Shown piece after piece: positions 19,475-30,153 of a stretch of 64,000 nt of DNA; positions within the stretch are counted from its first letter, which is position 1; each line of letters begins with the position of its first letter. This DNA is from Pyropia yezoensis (Eukaryota > Rhodophyta > Bangiophyceae > Bangiales > Bangiaceae), in NCBI GenBank assembly GCA_009829735.1, contig CM020619.1, forward strand, positions 6,872,375-6,936,374, given 5' to 3'. The notes under the pieces were generated by a model. That model worked only from the letters and a program-made list of their open reading frames with translations. It ran no database searches and was not told the DNA's origin. Both the position numbers and the translations under genes were made by a program.

Positions 19475-20750
19475 AGTACGTCGTCAGAGCATTTGGCGAC
19501 CGGTTGTAGGCTACTTCAGCAGCAACCAAGAATAGGTCCCAATCGCCCTGGTGATGGTTGACGAAATTTCGCCAGATTTCCTCAATCTTCTTGTTCATAA
19601 TCTCAGTCTGTCCGTCAGTTTGCGGGTGGTAGGCTGAAGATGCCTTGACCTTGACTTTGAGGAACTCCGTGAGTGACCGCCAGAAGTTCGAGAAGAAGAT
19701 GCGGTCCCTGTCGCAGACGACATCAGCAGGGAGTCCGTGGTGTCGATAGACATGATCGTGATAGAGCTGTGCTGCAACTAGCGCGGTACAGTCCGGCTTC
19801 CTAGGGGCGAGGCGAATCATTTTAGAGAGGCGGTCGACAACGACGTAAATCCCGTTGTGACCTCTTGGAGTCAGAGGAAGAGGCGTGATAAAGTCCATGG
19901 AGACACTTGCCCATCGTTGGTTCGGGGGATCTAGAGGCTTGAGGTGACCCAGAGGTGAATGGGTGCTAGCCTTGTTTCGCTGGCACAAATCACATGTTTG
20001 TACATATCTTTGGATGTCCATCCGCATTGTTTTCCAGTAGTACTTGGAAGAAATGGCCTTCGTTGTTTTCTTGACTCCCATGTGCCCTTGGCACGGGACA
20101 TCGTGGTAGTCGTGGAGTAGTCTTTGGCGTAGAGTACCAACAGGGATACACGTACGGTCACCTCGCTTCAACAACCTCATGTGCAGCCGGTAGGGAGATA
20201 CTGGGTCTTTGACTAGGTCGGCAAACTCGGGGTCCGCGTCGTACTCTTGTTCTGAGGTGGCAAGGTCTTGATCACTTTGGTTGATGGTCATGAGGTTGTT
20301 TATTTCAGTTTTCTTGGGGATGGCTTTGATGGTTTTTGCCAGCACGCGACTAAGGAGGTCTTGATTGGGGGCGTGCTTGTCGGGAGCATCTTGTGGCTGC
20401 CTGGAAAGGGCATCAGCCACGGGATTTGAAGTGCCCTTGATGGGGACAATCTTGAACTGGAACTGGTCCAGAAGCTCCAGCCATTTGACTTGACGATCGT
20501 TGAGCTTTTCTTGGGTTCTTAGGTATCTCAGGGACTCATGGTCGGTGTGGACCTCAAAGGGTCTTCCGTAGAGGTAGCAGCGCCAATGGCGGATTTCTTG
20601 TGCGACTGCAAGAAGTTCTCGTTTACGAATGCTGTAGCGTTGCTCGTGGATGTTGAGAGTTAACGAAAAGTATGCCACTGGACGCCGTCCGCGTCCGTCA
20701 TCTTGCTCAAGGACTGCGCCAACAGCATATCCGCTGGCATCGGTAGACAC
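19475..20750 (-). pseudogene. pol: Family D RNase H and integrase, cut by a family A LTR
   Basis: The open frame starts with RNase H (STDASGYAVGAV, TDHESLRYL, ADALSR). An HHCC integrase zinc region (GHMGVKK...CDLCQRN) and core (VSMDFITPLP, VVCDRDRIFFSNFW, HPQTDGQTEI) follow. It ends at 19475 (NRSPNALTTY) where the LTR begins; frames running past that point are fusions with LTR sequence. The missing C-terminal part is not at the left end of A2, as it should be if A2 were a simple insertion here. Confidence 0.9.
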
Positions 20751-21931
20751 GTAGATTGGATATTTCTTGTCGAAAGGCCTTAGTACTGGTGCGGTTGTTA
20801 TCAGATTCTGTAGCTGCTCGAAAGCTTTCTGGGCGTCTGGGGTCTACTCAAAGTCGACATTCCCAGTCAGCCTTGTCAAAGGCGTGGCTACGGCCGCCAT
20901 TCCCTTGATAAATCTGCGGTAGAAGTTGACCATACCGATGAAGGATTGCACGTCCTTTTTGGCTTCTCGGTGTTGCCCATGTACGAATGGCTTGGACCTT
21001 GTAGTCTTCCATGGAGAAGCCTTTCTCGGAGATGACGTGACCGAGGTAGTCCACAGTGGTCCGAGCGAATTGGCACTTGCTCAACTTGGCGTAGAGCTTG
21101 TGTTCTCGTAGTTTGTCGAGTGCTAATCTTAGGTGCTTGAGGTGATCGTCATAGGTTTCCGCTGTAGACTAGGATGTCGTCGAGGTAGACGCAGATGAAG
21201 TCGTACAGGTAGGGTCTGAAGACATCGTTCATTAGGTTCATGAAGACCGCGGGAGCATTCGTAAGACCAAAGGGTACGACCGTGAACTCATAGAGTCCGT
21301 ACTTGGTTCGAAACGCCGTCAGAGGTATTGTTTCCGGATCAAGGCGAATCTGGTGGTAGCCAGAACGGAGGTCGATCTTCGTAAAGTACTTGGCCTTTCG
21401 CAGTTGATCGAAGATGTCGTCGATGCGTGGTAGTGGATACGCGTTCTTGATGGTGGCCTTGTTTAGGGCCCTGTAGTCGACGCACATTCGCCAGCCACCG
21501 TCCTTTTCTGCCGCAAAGAGGACGGAAGAGCCCCACGGTGAGGCGCTTGGTTGGATGAATCCCTTCCTTATTAGGACGGCAAGTTGGGTCTTGAGTTCTC
21601 GAGCTCCCATTCGGCTAGTCGGTAAATTCCGCTACGACGTGGTTGGGCATCGTCGGTAAGCTTGATGCTAAAATTGTGACTGCGCTCAGGAGGAAGTCCG
21701 TCGGGGAGCTCGTCTGGACAGACGTCGGCGTATTCTCTGAGAATCTCTTGAACTTCTCTCTTGTCATCGGCGTGTCCCATCGTAATGGCGTTAATATCGA
21801 AGTTGGTAGAGGATCTTCGGAGTGCAGGTAGATGGCAAAAAACCGGGCACCTTCGGACGAGGTCCCGGGGCGAGACGTTGCCGACTGATCAGGGGTTCAG
21901 GCTTCTTGAAGGAGGCTGTGATAGAGATGTT
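20751..21931 (-). pseudogene. pol: Family D reverse transcriptase, frameshifted
   Basis: RT motifs are spread over at least three frames: the N-terminal linker (about 21780-21571), the RT core 21610-21149 with YLDD at 21187-21176, and the thumb/connection (about 21084-20848, YLGHVISEKGF). The frame breaks confirm decay. The segment ends at the A4 target site ATGTT. Confidence 0.88.
21927..21931. repeat. Target-site duplication ATGTT, left of A4
   Basis: ATGTT directly precedes the A4 LTR and is repeated at 29154-29158. This proves that A4 inserted into family D. Confidence 0.9.
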
Positions 21932-22502
21932 TGTGGTATAAAACTCGATCCTCTCAGACACGTGTCTATATCCCTCGGGGGAAAGGGACAGGTAACACAG
22001 AAAGGGGAACTACGAGAATGGTATGCCTGTTGCCTCACGTGCCTGCTCGCAGAGCAAACAGATACGCACGGTAGTGCACACGGGGAAGAGGAAAGCAAAC
22101 GCGCAGTTGTCTTTTCCCTGAGGGCGCGGGCCAAGGGCGCCTCGCTGTCCCTCTTAACGTGCATCTGGGGGAGCCTCAGCACGTTGGCCAGGTAGCCCCC
22201 CCATAACCCCGAGTGGCCCCGACCCGAGTCTAACCTCGTCAGGTCGGGGGCCACTATCACTACTAATTCTATTCCCACTCACTAATCTCACACTCCAAAT
22301 TCTCTCAAATCAAGTCTCTCACACGTATGCAAGAACCCATCGGAAATCCCTCTCTCACGTGTGGATAGCGTAGTCAACCGCATCCAAGTGCCGGCACGGG
22401 CCACGGCCGCCAACCATCACCACACGGCGGGCGTGTTCTGGCACCTGGTGCCTTCTGGTTGCAGTCCCGGGTCGGCGCCAAGTCGGGGCCAGGGATGCTA
22501 CA
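21932..22502 (-). repeat. 3' LTR of A4
   Basis: It is 571 bp, in the same orientation as 28584-29153, with several substitutions and small indels between the two. A4 is therefore older than A2 and A3. Confidence 0.94.
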
Positions 22503-25500
22503 TAGCTCCCTCCCTAGTCCGGCACGTCCTCGGGCCGAACCAGGTGCGACCGTGCACAGCCTCGAGCACATCCCGTGGTTCTTGATCAGCCCCTTCCTCC
22601 GGGTCCTCCTCCGAGTCCGATTTCAGGATCTTGCCGGCTTCTGCCCACCGGAGTGCCCTCAATCCCGTTCCGTCGCGTGTAGGCGCAGACGTCCGCGATA
22701 GGTAACCGGTTTGAGGTTCCCAGGTATCCATCTGCCGGGTTAAAACCGAACCAGCGTACTCGCAGGTATAAACGTCCGACCCGCCAGGCATGGTCAACGA
22801 ACTTGACGTAGGCATATTCTCGGCCTTCTTCTGGGGATAACCAGGGTACTGCGGTCCGCTTACGCCGAGTCAGAATCCCGTTTGCTTGGCGGTGGGACTC
22901 GGGTGACGTGGTCGCTGCTCACCCGGTATGGGGAGCCATCCACGTCTAGGACAAAGGTCCAGCCATCCGTATTCAGGATCTCATAAGGTCCATTCCGTCT
23001 TAGAGTCCAGCTTTCCCCCGGGTCTTGCTATGGTTGTCCACAAAAACCCAGTCGCCACCACCCAGTTCCTTGCTCTTTTCCCGGACTCCTTTGTCGTAGT
23101 CCCGCTTGTATCGCTCCTGGGTCTTTGATATTGACTCCTTGACTCTTGGGAGCAGGAGCTTCAGTTGTTCCAGGAACTCATTCTTTGCCTTGGGACCTGA
23201 CTTCAGTGCAGGCTGGAGACCGTCTGGTATTCTTTTCCAGGGAGAAGTTTGGTCAGCCGCATTGGGGTGACGAAGTCGAGTGGAGCGACCCCCCGTTGTC
23301 CGGTGAACTCGGGAGTTGTAGGCTAGCGTTAGGACAGCCAGAAGCTCGTCCCAGTCTTCTTGATGATCTTCAACGTAGTGCCGTAGCATGTCCACCAGAG
23401 TCCGGTTGAAACGTTCCACCTGGCCGTTCGTTTGTGGGTGGTACGTCGTGTATACAAGTTCTTGATACCCATCAGGTCACAGACTCCTTGGAAGAACAGG
23501 GATGCAAACTGGGGGCCACTGTCCGTCAAGACGGAGTCTGGAGGGCCGTAGGCAGCTATCCAGTACTCGCAAAGGCTGACGTAACATCCAGGGCCGTAAT
23601 GGTCCTCAGCGGGATTGCTCGAGTGAACTTGGAGAACCGGTCACAGATGATGAGCAGGTATATGTTGCCACTGGATGTTTCAGGTCAGGGCCCCAGGATG
23701 TCCATGCTTAAACTTGAAGAGGGCTCCGCCGCTGGAAATAGGCGTAGCCTAGAAGTCTTCTTCCTCTGGGACAACCTGTTCCTCGCACAAGAGACACAAG
23801 CCTCCAAGTGCTTATGGACGTCACTGGCCATGGTTTCCCAGTAATAATGTCGTCGCATTGACGCATACATCCGGTTGATGTCAGGGTGTCCGGCCTGGGG
23901 AGACGAGTGCTCCAGGCGGAGGATGTCAGCCCGTAGACTCCGGGGTACGTAGACTTGAGTTGCCGCATCGAAGGGTGACACCCGTACCATGAGTCCGTCT
24001 GTAGACTCGGAGAAGCGACTGTTCCGGTTCAGGTCCATTAGGTGACGAAGCTCCAAGCATTGAGGATCCGTCAGTTGTGCCTCCAGCATCCGGTGAATGG
24101 TCACCGGTTGACTTCAGGTGTCTCATAAAGGGGAGCATGCCAGCCACGTCCGACATTCGGGAGGATGAAACAAGGTATTTCCTCCGGGATAGGACCGGTG
24201 TCGGCTGCAGGAGTCTCCAGCCGAAACATGGTGTCGGCGCAGTGGTGCTCCCTCCCTGCTCTGGTGCACACCTTGTACTTGAATTCTGAAAGGCGTAAGC
24301 GCCTCCGGGCGACCCTTCCTTGGCTGCTGTCCATGCATAGCAGCCACCTTAGGCTGGCGTGGTCCATCCGAATGAGGAACTCTTGTCCTTCAAGATATGG
24401 GCGTAACAGGAAGCAAGCCCACACGACCGCCAAGCACTCGCGCTCGGTCGTGGAACAATTCTTCTCAGCTGGAGTCAGGACGCGGCTGTAGTAGCCTATC
24501 GGGAGGAAGTGCCCATCAGGTTGCTGCTGGAGTAGAGAGCACCCCACCTGGACGCCACAAGCATCAGTCTCCAAGACAAACTGGCCCTCCCGCTTGGGTA
24601 ACGCCAGTACTGGAGTTGTGGTCAAGCGCTTCTTGAGCTCTTCGAAGGCCGCGGTCTGCTTCTCGTCGAACACCGGGAGTTGCGCCGGGAGCTTCTTGCT
24701 GGTGAGCTTGGTCAATGGCCGGGCAATCAGGGCGTAGTCTCTTACGAACCGGCGGTAAACGTTGCACATACCCAGGAAGCTCTTGAGTTCCGTCTGAGTC
24801 TTCGGCTGCCGTGCTTGCCGGAGGGCCTTGACGTTCTTCTCATTGACCCGGAGCTCCCCCGGACTCAGCACGTGCCCCAGGTACTCCACCTCAGTCTCAA
24901 ACAGGTGGCACTTCTCAGCCCTGAGGGTAACTCCAGCCTTGGACAGGAGAGCCAGGACCCCTCGAACGTGCTCCAGGTGTTCCGCCGGGGTCTTGGAGAA
25001 GACGATAATATAGTCCAGGTAGACCAAACATGTTCTCCCACCTTAGCCCCGACAGGATGATGTCGATGGCTCTCTGGAAGGTTGCCGGAGCATTGGTGAG
25101 ACCAAAAAGGAAGACGCTTGCACCGGAATAGTCCCAGGTGACACGTGAAGGTAGTCTTGTCCTTGTCCTCGTCAGCCAGAGGGATCTGCCAGTAACCGGC
25201 ATTACAATCCAGCGTCGAGAAGAGGGTGGCATCACACCAAGAAAGTCGATGCAATCATCCATCCGGGGTATCGGGTATACATCCTTGACTGTCATCTCGT
25301 TCAGGCGTCTGTAGTCAACGCAGAAACGGAAGTGACCGCCAGGTTTTCGGACGACTACCACCGGGAAGGCCCACTCGCCATCAGACGGCTCGATAACATC
25401 CATCTTGAGCATCTTGTTAACCTGCTTCTCAATCTCATCCCGGCGATGAGGTCCAGCCCGGTATGGTTGCAGGTGTACTGGCTTGGCACCCGGCTTGAGT

Positions 25501-26625
25501 TGAATCCGGTGTAGAGTGGCGTCCATCTTGCCCAGCTCTCCAGACCACAGGTGCCGATATTCCTGGAGAAGCTTCTCCAGCGCCTCCTTCAAGTCGGGAG
25601 GGACATTTTCTTGTTTGACCTTCGGCATCCCGGGTGGTGCTTGTTCGGGCTTCGGAGGGTCGCTGCCAACTTTCTCTTGTTTCGGAGTACGTCTAGGGCC
25701 GTCAGGTTGGATGCCAGCTCGTTTTGCAGGTTCAAGAGGTCTTCCTTGCTCATTGCACGGGCGGACCCCCGGTAAGGCTCTGCTGTACCACTCGGGTGCC
25801 CTTGGCGAGGGTTATTGGCTTCCGGCTCACGTTGACGATCAGCACCGAGAACGGGGTGTGCCTCTCCACCTTCTTGTGATGTCCGCGGTCCAAGAATAAC
25901 CGGTGTCTCGCCAGAAATTCCTTACGTCCGTAGATCAGGCATTGACCTGCAGTTCGGGTCGTTACTTGAACCTTGGTCTCCGAGCGAGGAGGTAGGAGCA
26001 CCGGTTTGGAGAGAGTCAAGGTAGAGGGTGGGATGCGTTCCTTCTTGTTCTTGACCACACGAAACCTTGGCGTCCAGGTGCTCCAGCACTGGTGACACAA
26101 ACCCATGGTTGAACTGCACCTTTCCTTCTCCGGGCAGGATACTCTTGACATGCTGCTTCTGGAAGTCCCAGCAAGGATGAGGGGGACTGATAGAGTCTTG
26201 ACTACTAGAAAGGGAAAAAGCATTGGTTCATTGTTGACATAGATGGCGACAGGAAGACGGCCAAGCGGTCGTAGGGTTTGACCCGAAGCGTCGACGATAT
26301 GGATCCGGGTAGGCGCTCTCCAGGCATGTCGGCGCCAACCCGGAGGTAACAGGTTCTCAGTGATGACACTTGGTCCGGCTCCCGTGTCAACCACCGGTGT
26401 AACAGCTTGGGGAAGGCTATCCCCCACACGCATACGACCATTAATCTTGAGGTTTTCCTTACGCAGGACAAGCAAGGTCCCCTTGAACAAGCAGGGTGTC
26501 CAGGCAGCTACCGGTTGAGCAGGTAACTGCCGTCCTTTCTCCCAGCGAGCAAGGGGAGAACGGGTAGAAGTACCCTGCCGTCGGAGATTCGGGAAGACAC
26601 TTGGGGAGAGCGCCTGCCCTACTCG
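22503..26625 (-). pseudogene. pol: A4 pol, multiply frameshifted
   Basis: The pieces in order are protease (26490-25750), RT (25628-24915, with the YLDD region reading YLDYI near 25020), RNase H (to about 24101), the integrase zinc region (24104-23685), the integrase core (23419-23000) and the chromodomain tail (about 22815-22570), each in a shifted frame. After the codons for AGKILKSDSEED and a few acidic residues, the sequence jumps directly to the last ~70 bp before the LTR. Confidence 0.9.
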
Positions 26626-28374
26626 TTTCCCGGATCCGAGAATTCCTTAGAGGTTCGGTCTCCAGGTCAAGTCCGTAGGAGCTTCCCTTGCCAGAGCCTC
26701 CGTGATGCTCTGCAAGGTCGCCACCCGGATTGCGTGAACCTGTGCCTTGTCCATCTTGGAGGGTGCTCGCGGTCAGCCCAGTTGACCGCCTTTGCAAACA
26801 CCAGTCCTTGACGCTTGAGTTTCTCCTGGAGGTCCTTGGGAATGGTCGGGCACTGGTAGGACAGGTGATCCTCCTTCTGGCACAGCCAACAAGACCGGAA
26901 CCGCTGGTTCCTGACCTGCTTGGGGGCGACCAGGGAAAGTTGCTCCTTAGAAACGAAGCCGCCCCACTTGTCCCCTGACCCCCGGGTGAGGTCTCACCAA
27001 CTGCGAGTACTGTTACAGGGCTATCACCTCCCTCATACTTGTCGGGTCCGGGACGAACTCGCGACAACGGCTTGGGAGTTGATACCATGGGAGCTTGGAG
27101 GGCTTTGGCTTGCCGGTACTTGCCCTGGGTGTAGGCCATCAACTGCTGGAAGGTATGTTCTTGATGTTCCTGGTTGTAGTTCTCCGCGTCCACTTGAAGA
27201 TATTCAGGGAGCCCTTCCGAGAAGATCATCTTGAGCCTGTCCTCAGGGTAGACGTTGCCACAAGCCTCACTCATCTCCCGGACACGACGGGCGAAGGCCT
27301 CTGGAGTCTCTTGTCGCTCCATGGTTGCCCGGTTCAACCTGCCGACTGCTTTGCGCAGGGAGTCCGCGTCAGCGTAGTTGGACAGGAGCCAGTTGACCGC
27401 CTCCGGAGCTCCGAACGGTACGCCCGACAATGTGTCCGGCAGAGTCTGGTAGAACCTGCGCAAACCGTTGTTCCGCTTCTCCGGTCATGAAGTTAACCAG
27501 GAGGTAGAGAGCCTTGCCCTCGGACACATCGTTGTCGTTGCATGCCTTGACGAACCGGCGCAGGAAGGCAAAGATAAGCGCCGGCCTCTTCCCGGAAAAC
27601 TTAGGATGTCCCCCGAAGCTCGGCTGCATTCGCCGGTTCAGGGATGCCATTTTCTTGGCCATCGTCCGGGTGTAACCTTGGTCTTGGTTCTCCAGCCGGT
27701 AGTTACCCCAATACGTGACCTTGTTCAGGGTGGCATCTCCCACTTGGTGGGCAGGGAAGTCAAACTCGACTAGCCTGCGCCGGGTGGGACCAGGAGATGC
27801 GTCCCAGTCATATCCCTCCTCAGAGCTGGAGGAACTGATCTCGCTGGTGCTAGAGCGACGGCGATGACGCCGACGCCTTCGGCTGCTCCGGTTACCGGTC
27901 TTGGAGCTCCCCGCCCCATAGGATGCAAGGGGAGGACAAGCTTGGCCGGTCCCAGGAGTCGATGTCTCAGGGTGACCCGTAAAACCAGTTACAGCGGTGC
28001 CTCTGGCACTGCTTGTGCCCACAGGAAGAGGTGTATACACCCAGCTGCCGTGTATGGGTCCAGGAGTAAACACACCCAGGGGCTATCCCTGGAGGTTGAG
28101 GAGTAGAACCGACAGGAGGGAGACGTCTGCTGCGAGCGGACTCAAACGCCGTTGACCCCGGGGTGGCTCCCACAGGAGGAACAGCCGGAGGAACGGAAGC
28201 AGGAGGTACTTGGCTGCCTGTAGACTCCAGTCCGCTACCGGATGTCACACCCAGGTCTGCTTCACCCGTAGGGAGAACGCCGGGTTGGGCACCGTCCCCC
28301 GCGGTGACCAGGGGTGCGTCAAGGGACGCGGGGTCTACCCCTTCGGGCACCGTCGTGCCAGGGAGGGTAGCCAT
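26619..28374 (-). pseudogene. gag: A4 gag, frameshifted
   Basis: ATG at 28374 (MATLPGTT) is intact. The frame breaks near 28075, near 27400 (insertion in the SYPEAVNW region) and near 27000-26640. The zinc knuckle region and the GGGAAAC site (26631-26625) are still recognisable before the stop at 26619. Confidence 0.88.
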
Positions 28375-28562
28375 GTTGGTCTCTTGACAGCAACAGTCCA
28401 GTTGCCTGCGTGTCCAAAGATCGCAAGACCACACGAGAGGGGTTGGAGAGCCAGGAATGGGATTCCCGTGAACGGGTGCAAATAATTCCCAAACCACAGA
28501 AAAAGACAAAACAGGAACAACCCAACCGCTGCTCCCAAATGTCTCTTCTCAAACACTCCTAT

Positions 28563-28579
28563 CCCCTGCTGCTCCACCA
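28563..28579 (-). promoter_or_regulatory. Primer binding site of A4
   Basis: The minus-strand TGGTGGAGCAGCAGGGG lies 4 nt from the LTR. Confidence 0.85.
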
Positions 28580-28583
28580 AATA

Positions 28584-29153
28584 TGTGGTATAAAACTCGA
28601 TCCTCTCAGACACGTGTCTATATCCCTCGGGGGAAAGGGACAGGTAACACAGAAAGGGGAACTACGAGAATGGTATGCCTGTTGCCTCACGTGCCTGCTC
28701 GCAGAGCAAACAGATACGCACGGTAGTGCACACGGGGAAGAGGAAAGCAAACGCGCAGTTGTCTTTTCCCTGAGGGCGCGGGCCAAGGGCGCCTCGCTGT
28801 CCCTCTTAACGTGCATCTGGGGGAGCCTCAGCACGTTGGCCAGGTAGCCCCCCATAACCCCGAGTGGCCCCGACCCGAGTCTAACCTCGTCAGGTCGGGG
28901 GCCACTATCACTACTAATTCTATTCCCACTCACTAATCTCACACTCAAATTCCTCTCAAATCAAGTCTCTCACACGTATGCAAGAACCCATCGGAAATCC
29001 CTCTCTCACGTGTGGATAGCGTAGTCCACCGCATCCCAGTGCCGGGCACGGCCACGGCCGCCAACCATCACCACACGGCGGACGTGTTCTGGCACCTGGT
29101 GCCTTCTGGTTGCAGTCCCGGGTCGGCGCCAAGTCCGGGCCAGGGATGCTACA
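28584..29153 (-). repeat. 5' LTR of A4
   Basis: It is 570 bp, ending GGATGCTACA on the plus strand, followed by the target duplication ATGTT. Confidence 0.94.
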
Positions 29154-29653
29154 ATGTTCTTGTGGTTGAACTTGAAGGAGATCTTGTTTTTCTTGTTGTT
29201 GATTTTGGCGTCCTTGTCATCGCGCCACTTCTTTCCCAGGATGAGGTCGTAGGCGTTAAAGTCACATACAGCAAATCGTAGTCGTTCTTGGTACGGTTCA
29301 ATGTGAATTCAAGGGGTTCAACGGTTTCAGCGAGGACATGAGAGCGGCCATCGGGCATGCTTGCCGCAAAGTCCGTTTCCTTCGTGTTCACAAGCAGGGA
29401 GGTCACGAGGTGCCTTGAGACGAAGTTGATGGGAGACCCGTCGTCAAACAGCACCTTAATTACTTTGCCATTGACAGAAGCAGTAGAAAGCAGAAGCCCG
29501 AGTCGCGGGCCTTCAAACGGTAACGACATATTTTCTGGAACCGAAGAAGCGTCTTTCACAAGTGTTGATCATGGTTGCTGCTTCAGTTCCGCTGGCCTTT
29601 TGGGCAGTCCTTAGCCAAGTGCCCTTTCTCGCGACAGCGGAGGCGCAGACCCT
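29154..29653 (-). pseudogene. Family D protease and zinc knuckle (N-terminal side), ends at a gap
   Basis: The frame 29559-29160 contains a retroviral-type protease site (LFDDGSPINFVS, with DDG where DTG is usual). Upstream, at about 29650-29600 in another frame, a zinc-knuckle half (CREKGHLAKDC) is readable; the expected first Cys is not. It continues across A4 into the family D RT at 21931. The first five bases are the ATGTT target duplication. Confidence 0.82.
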
Positions 29654-30153
29654 NNNNNNNNNNNNNNNNNNNNNNNNNNNNNNNNNNNNNNNNNNNNNNN
29701 NNNNNNNNNNNNNNNNNNNNNNNNNNNNNNNNNNNNNNNNNNNNNNNNNNNNNNNNNNNNNNNNNNNNNNNNNNNNNNNNNNNNNNNNNNNNNNNNNNNN
29801 NNNNNNNNNNNNNNNNNNNNNNNNNNNNNNNNNNNNNNNNNNNNNNNNNNNNNNNNNNNNNNNNNNNNNNNNNNNNNNNNNNNNNNNNNNNNNNNNNNNN
29901 NNNNNNNNNNNNNNNNNNNNNNNNNNNNNNNNNNNNNNNNNNNNNNNNNNNNNNNNNNNNNNNNNNNNNNNNNNNNNNNNNNNNNNNNNNNNNNNNNNNN
30001 NNNNNNNNNNNNNNNNNNNNNNNNNNNNNNNNNNNNNNNNNNNNNNNNNNNNNNNNNNNNNNNNNNNNNNNNNNNNNNNNNNNNNNNNNNNNNNNNNNNN
30101 NNNNNNNNNNNNNNNNNNNNNNNNNNNNNNNNNNNNNNNNNNNNNNNNNNNNN
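29654..30153. other. Assembly gap (500 N)
   Basis: Exactly 500 N, a conventional placeholder, so the true distance is unknown. Family D gag is on its left and family A RNase H on its right. Confidence 0.99.

Larger units (their letters stand above)
19475..21931 (-). mobile_element. Degraded Ty3/gypsy family D, C-terminal side of pol
   Basis: This minus-strand pol remnant has RT, RNase H and integrase. Its protease and zinc knuckle lie at 29154-29653, beyond the A4 insertion. The integrase frame is cut at 19475 by a family A LTR. Multiple frameshifts show that it is older than the A copies inserted in it. No LTR of D is visible in the window. Confidence 0.9.
21932..29153 (-). mobile_element. 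Ty3/gypsy family A, copy A4, complete but decayed, lacks the antisense ORF
   Basis: It has two LTRs (570 and 571 bp), PBS, gag, shift site and pol, and a matching 5-bp target duplication. Internal frames carry many single-base indels. Between pol and the 3' LTR it lacks the ~2.4-kb segment that holds the antisense ORF in A2 and A3. The total length of 7.2 kb versus 9.65 kb for A2 reflects this. Confidence 0.95.
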
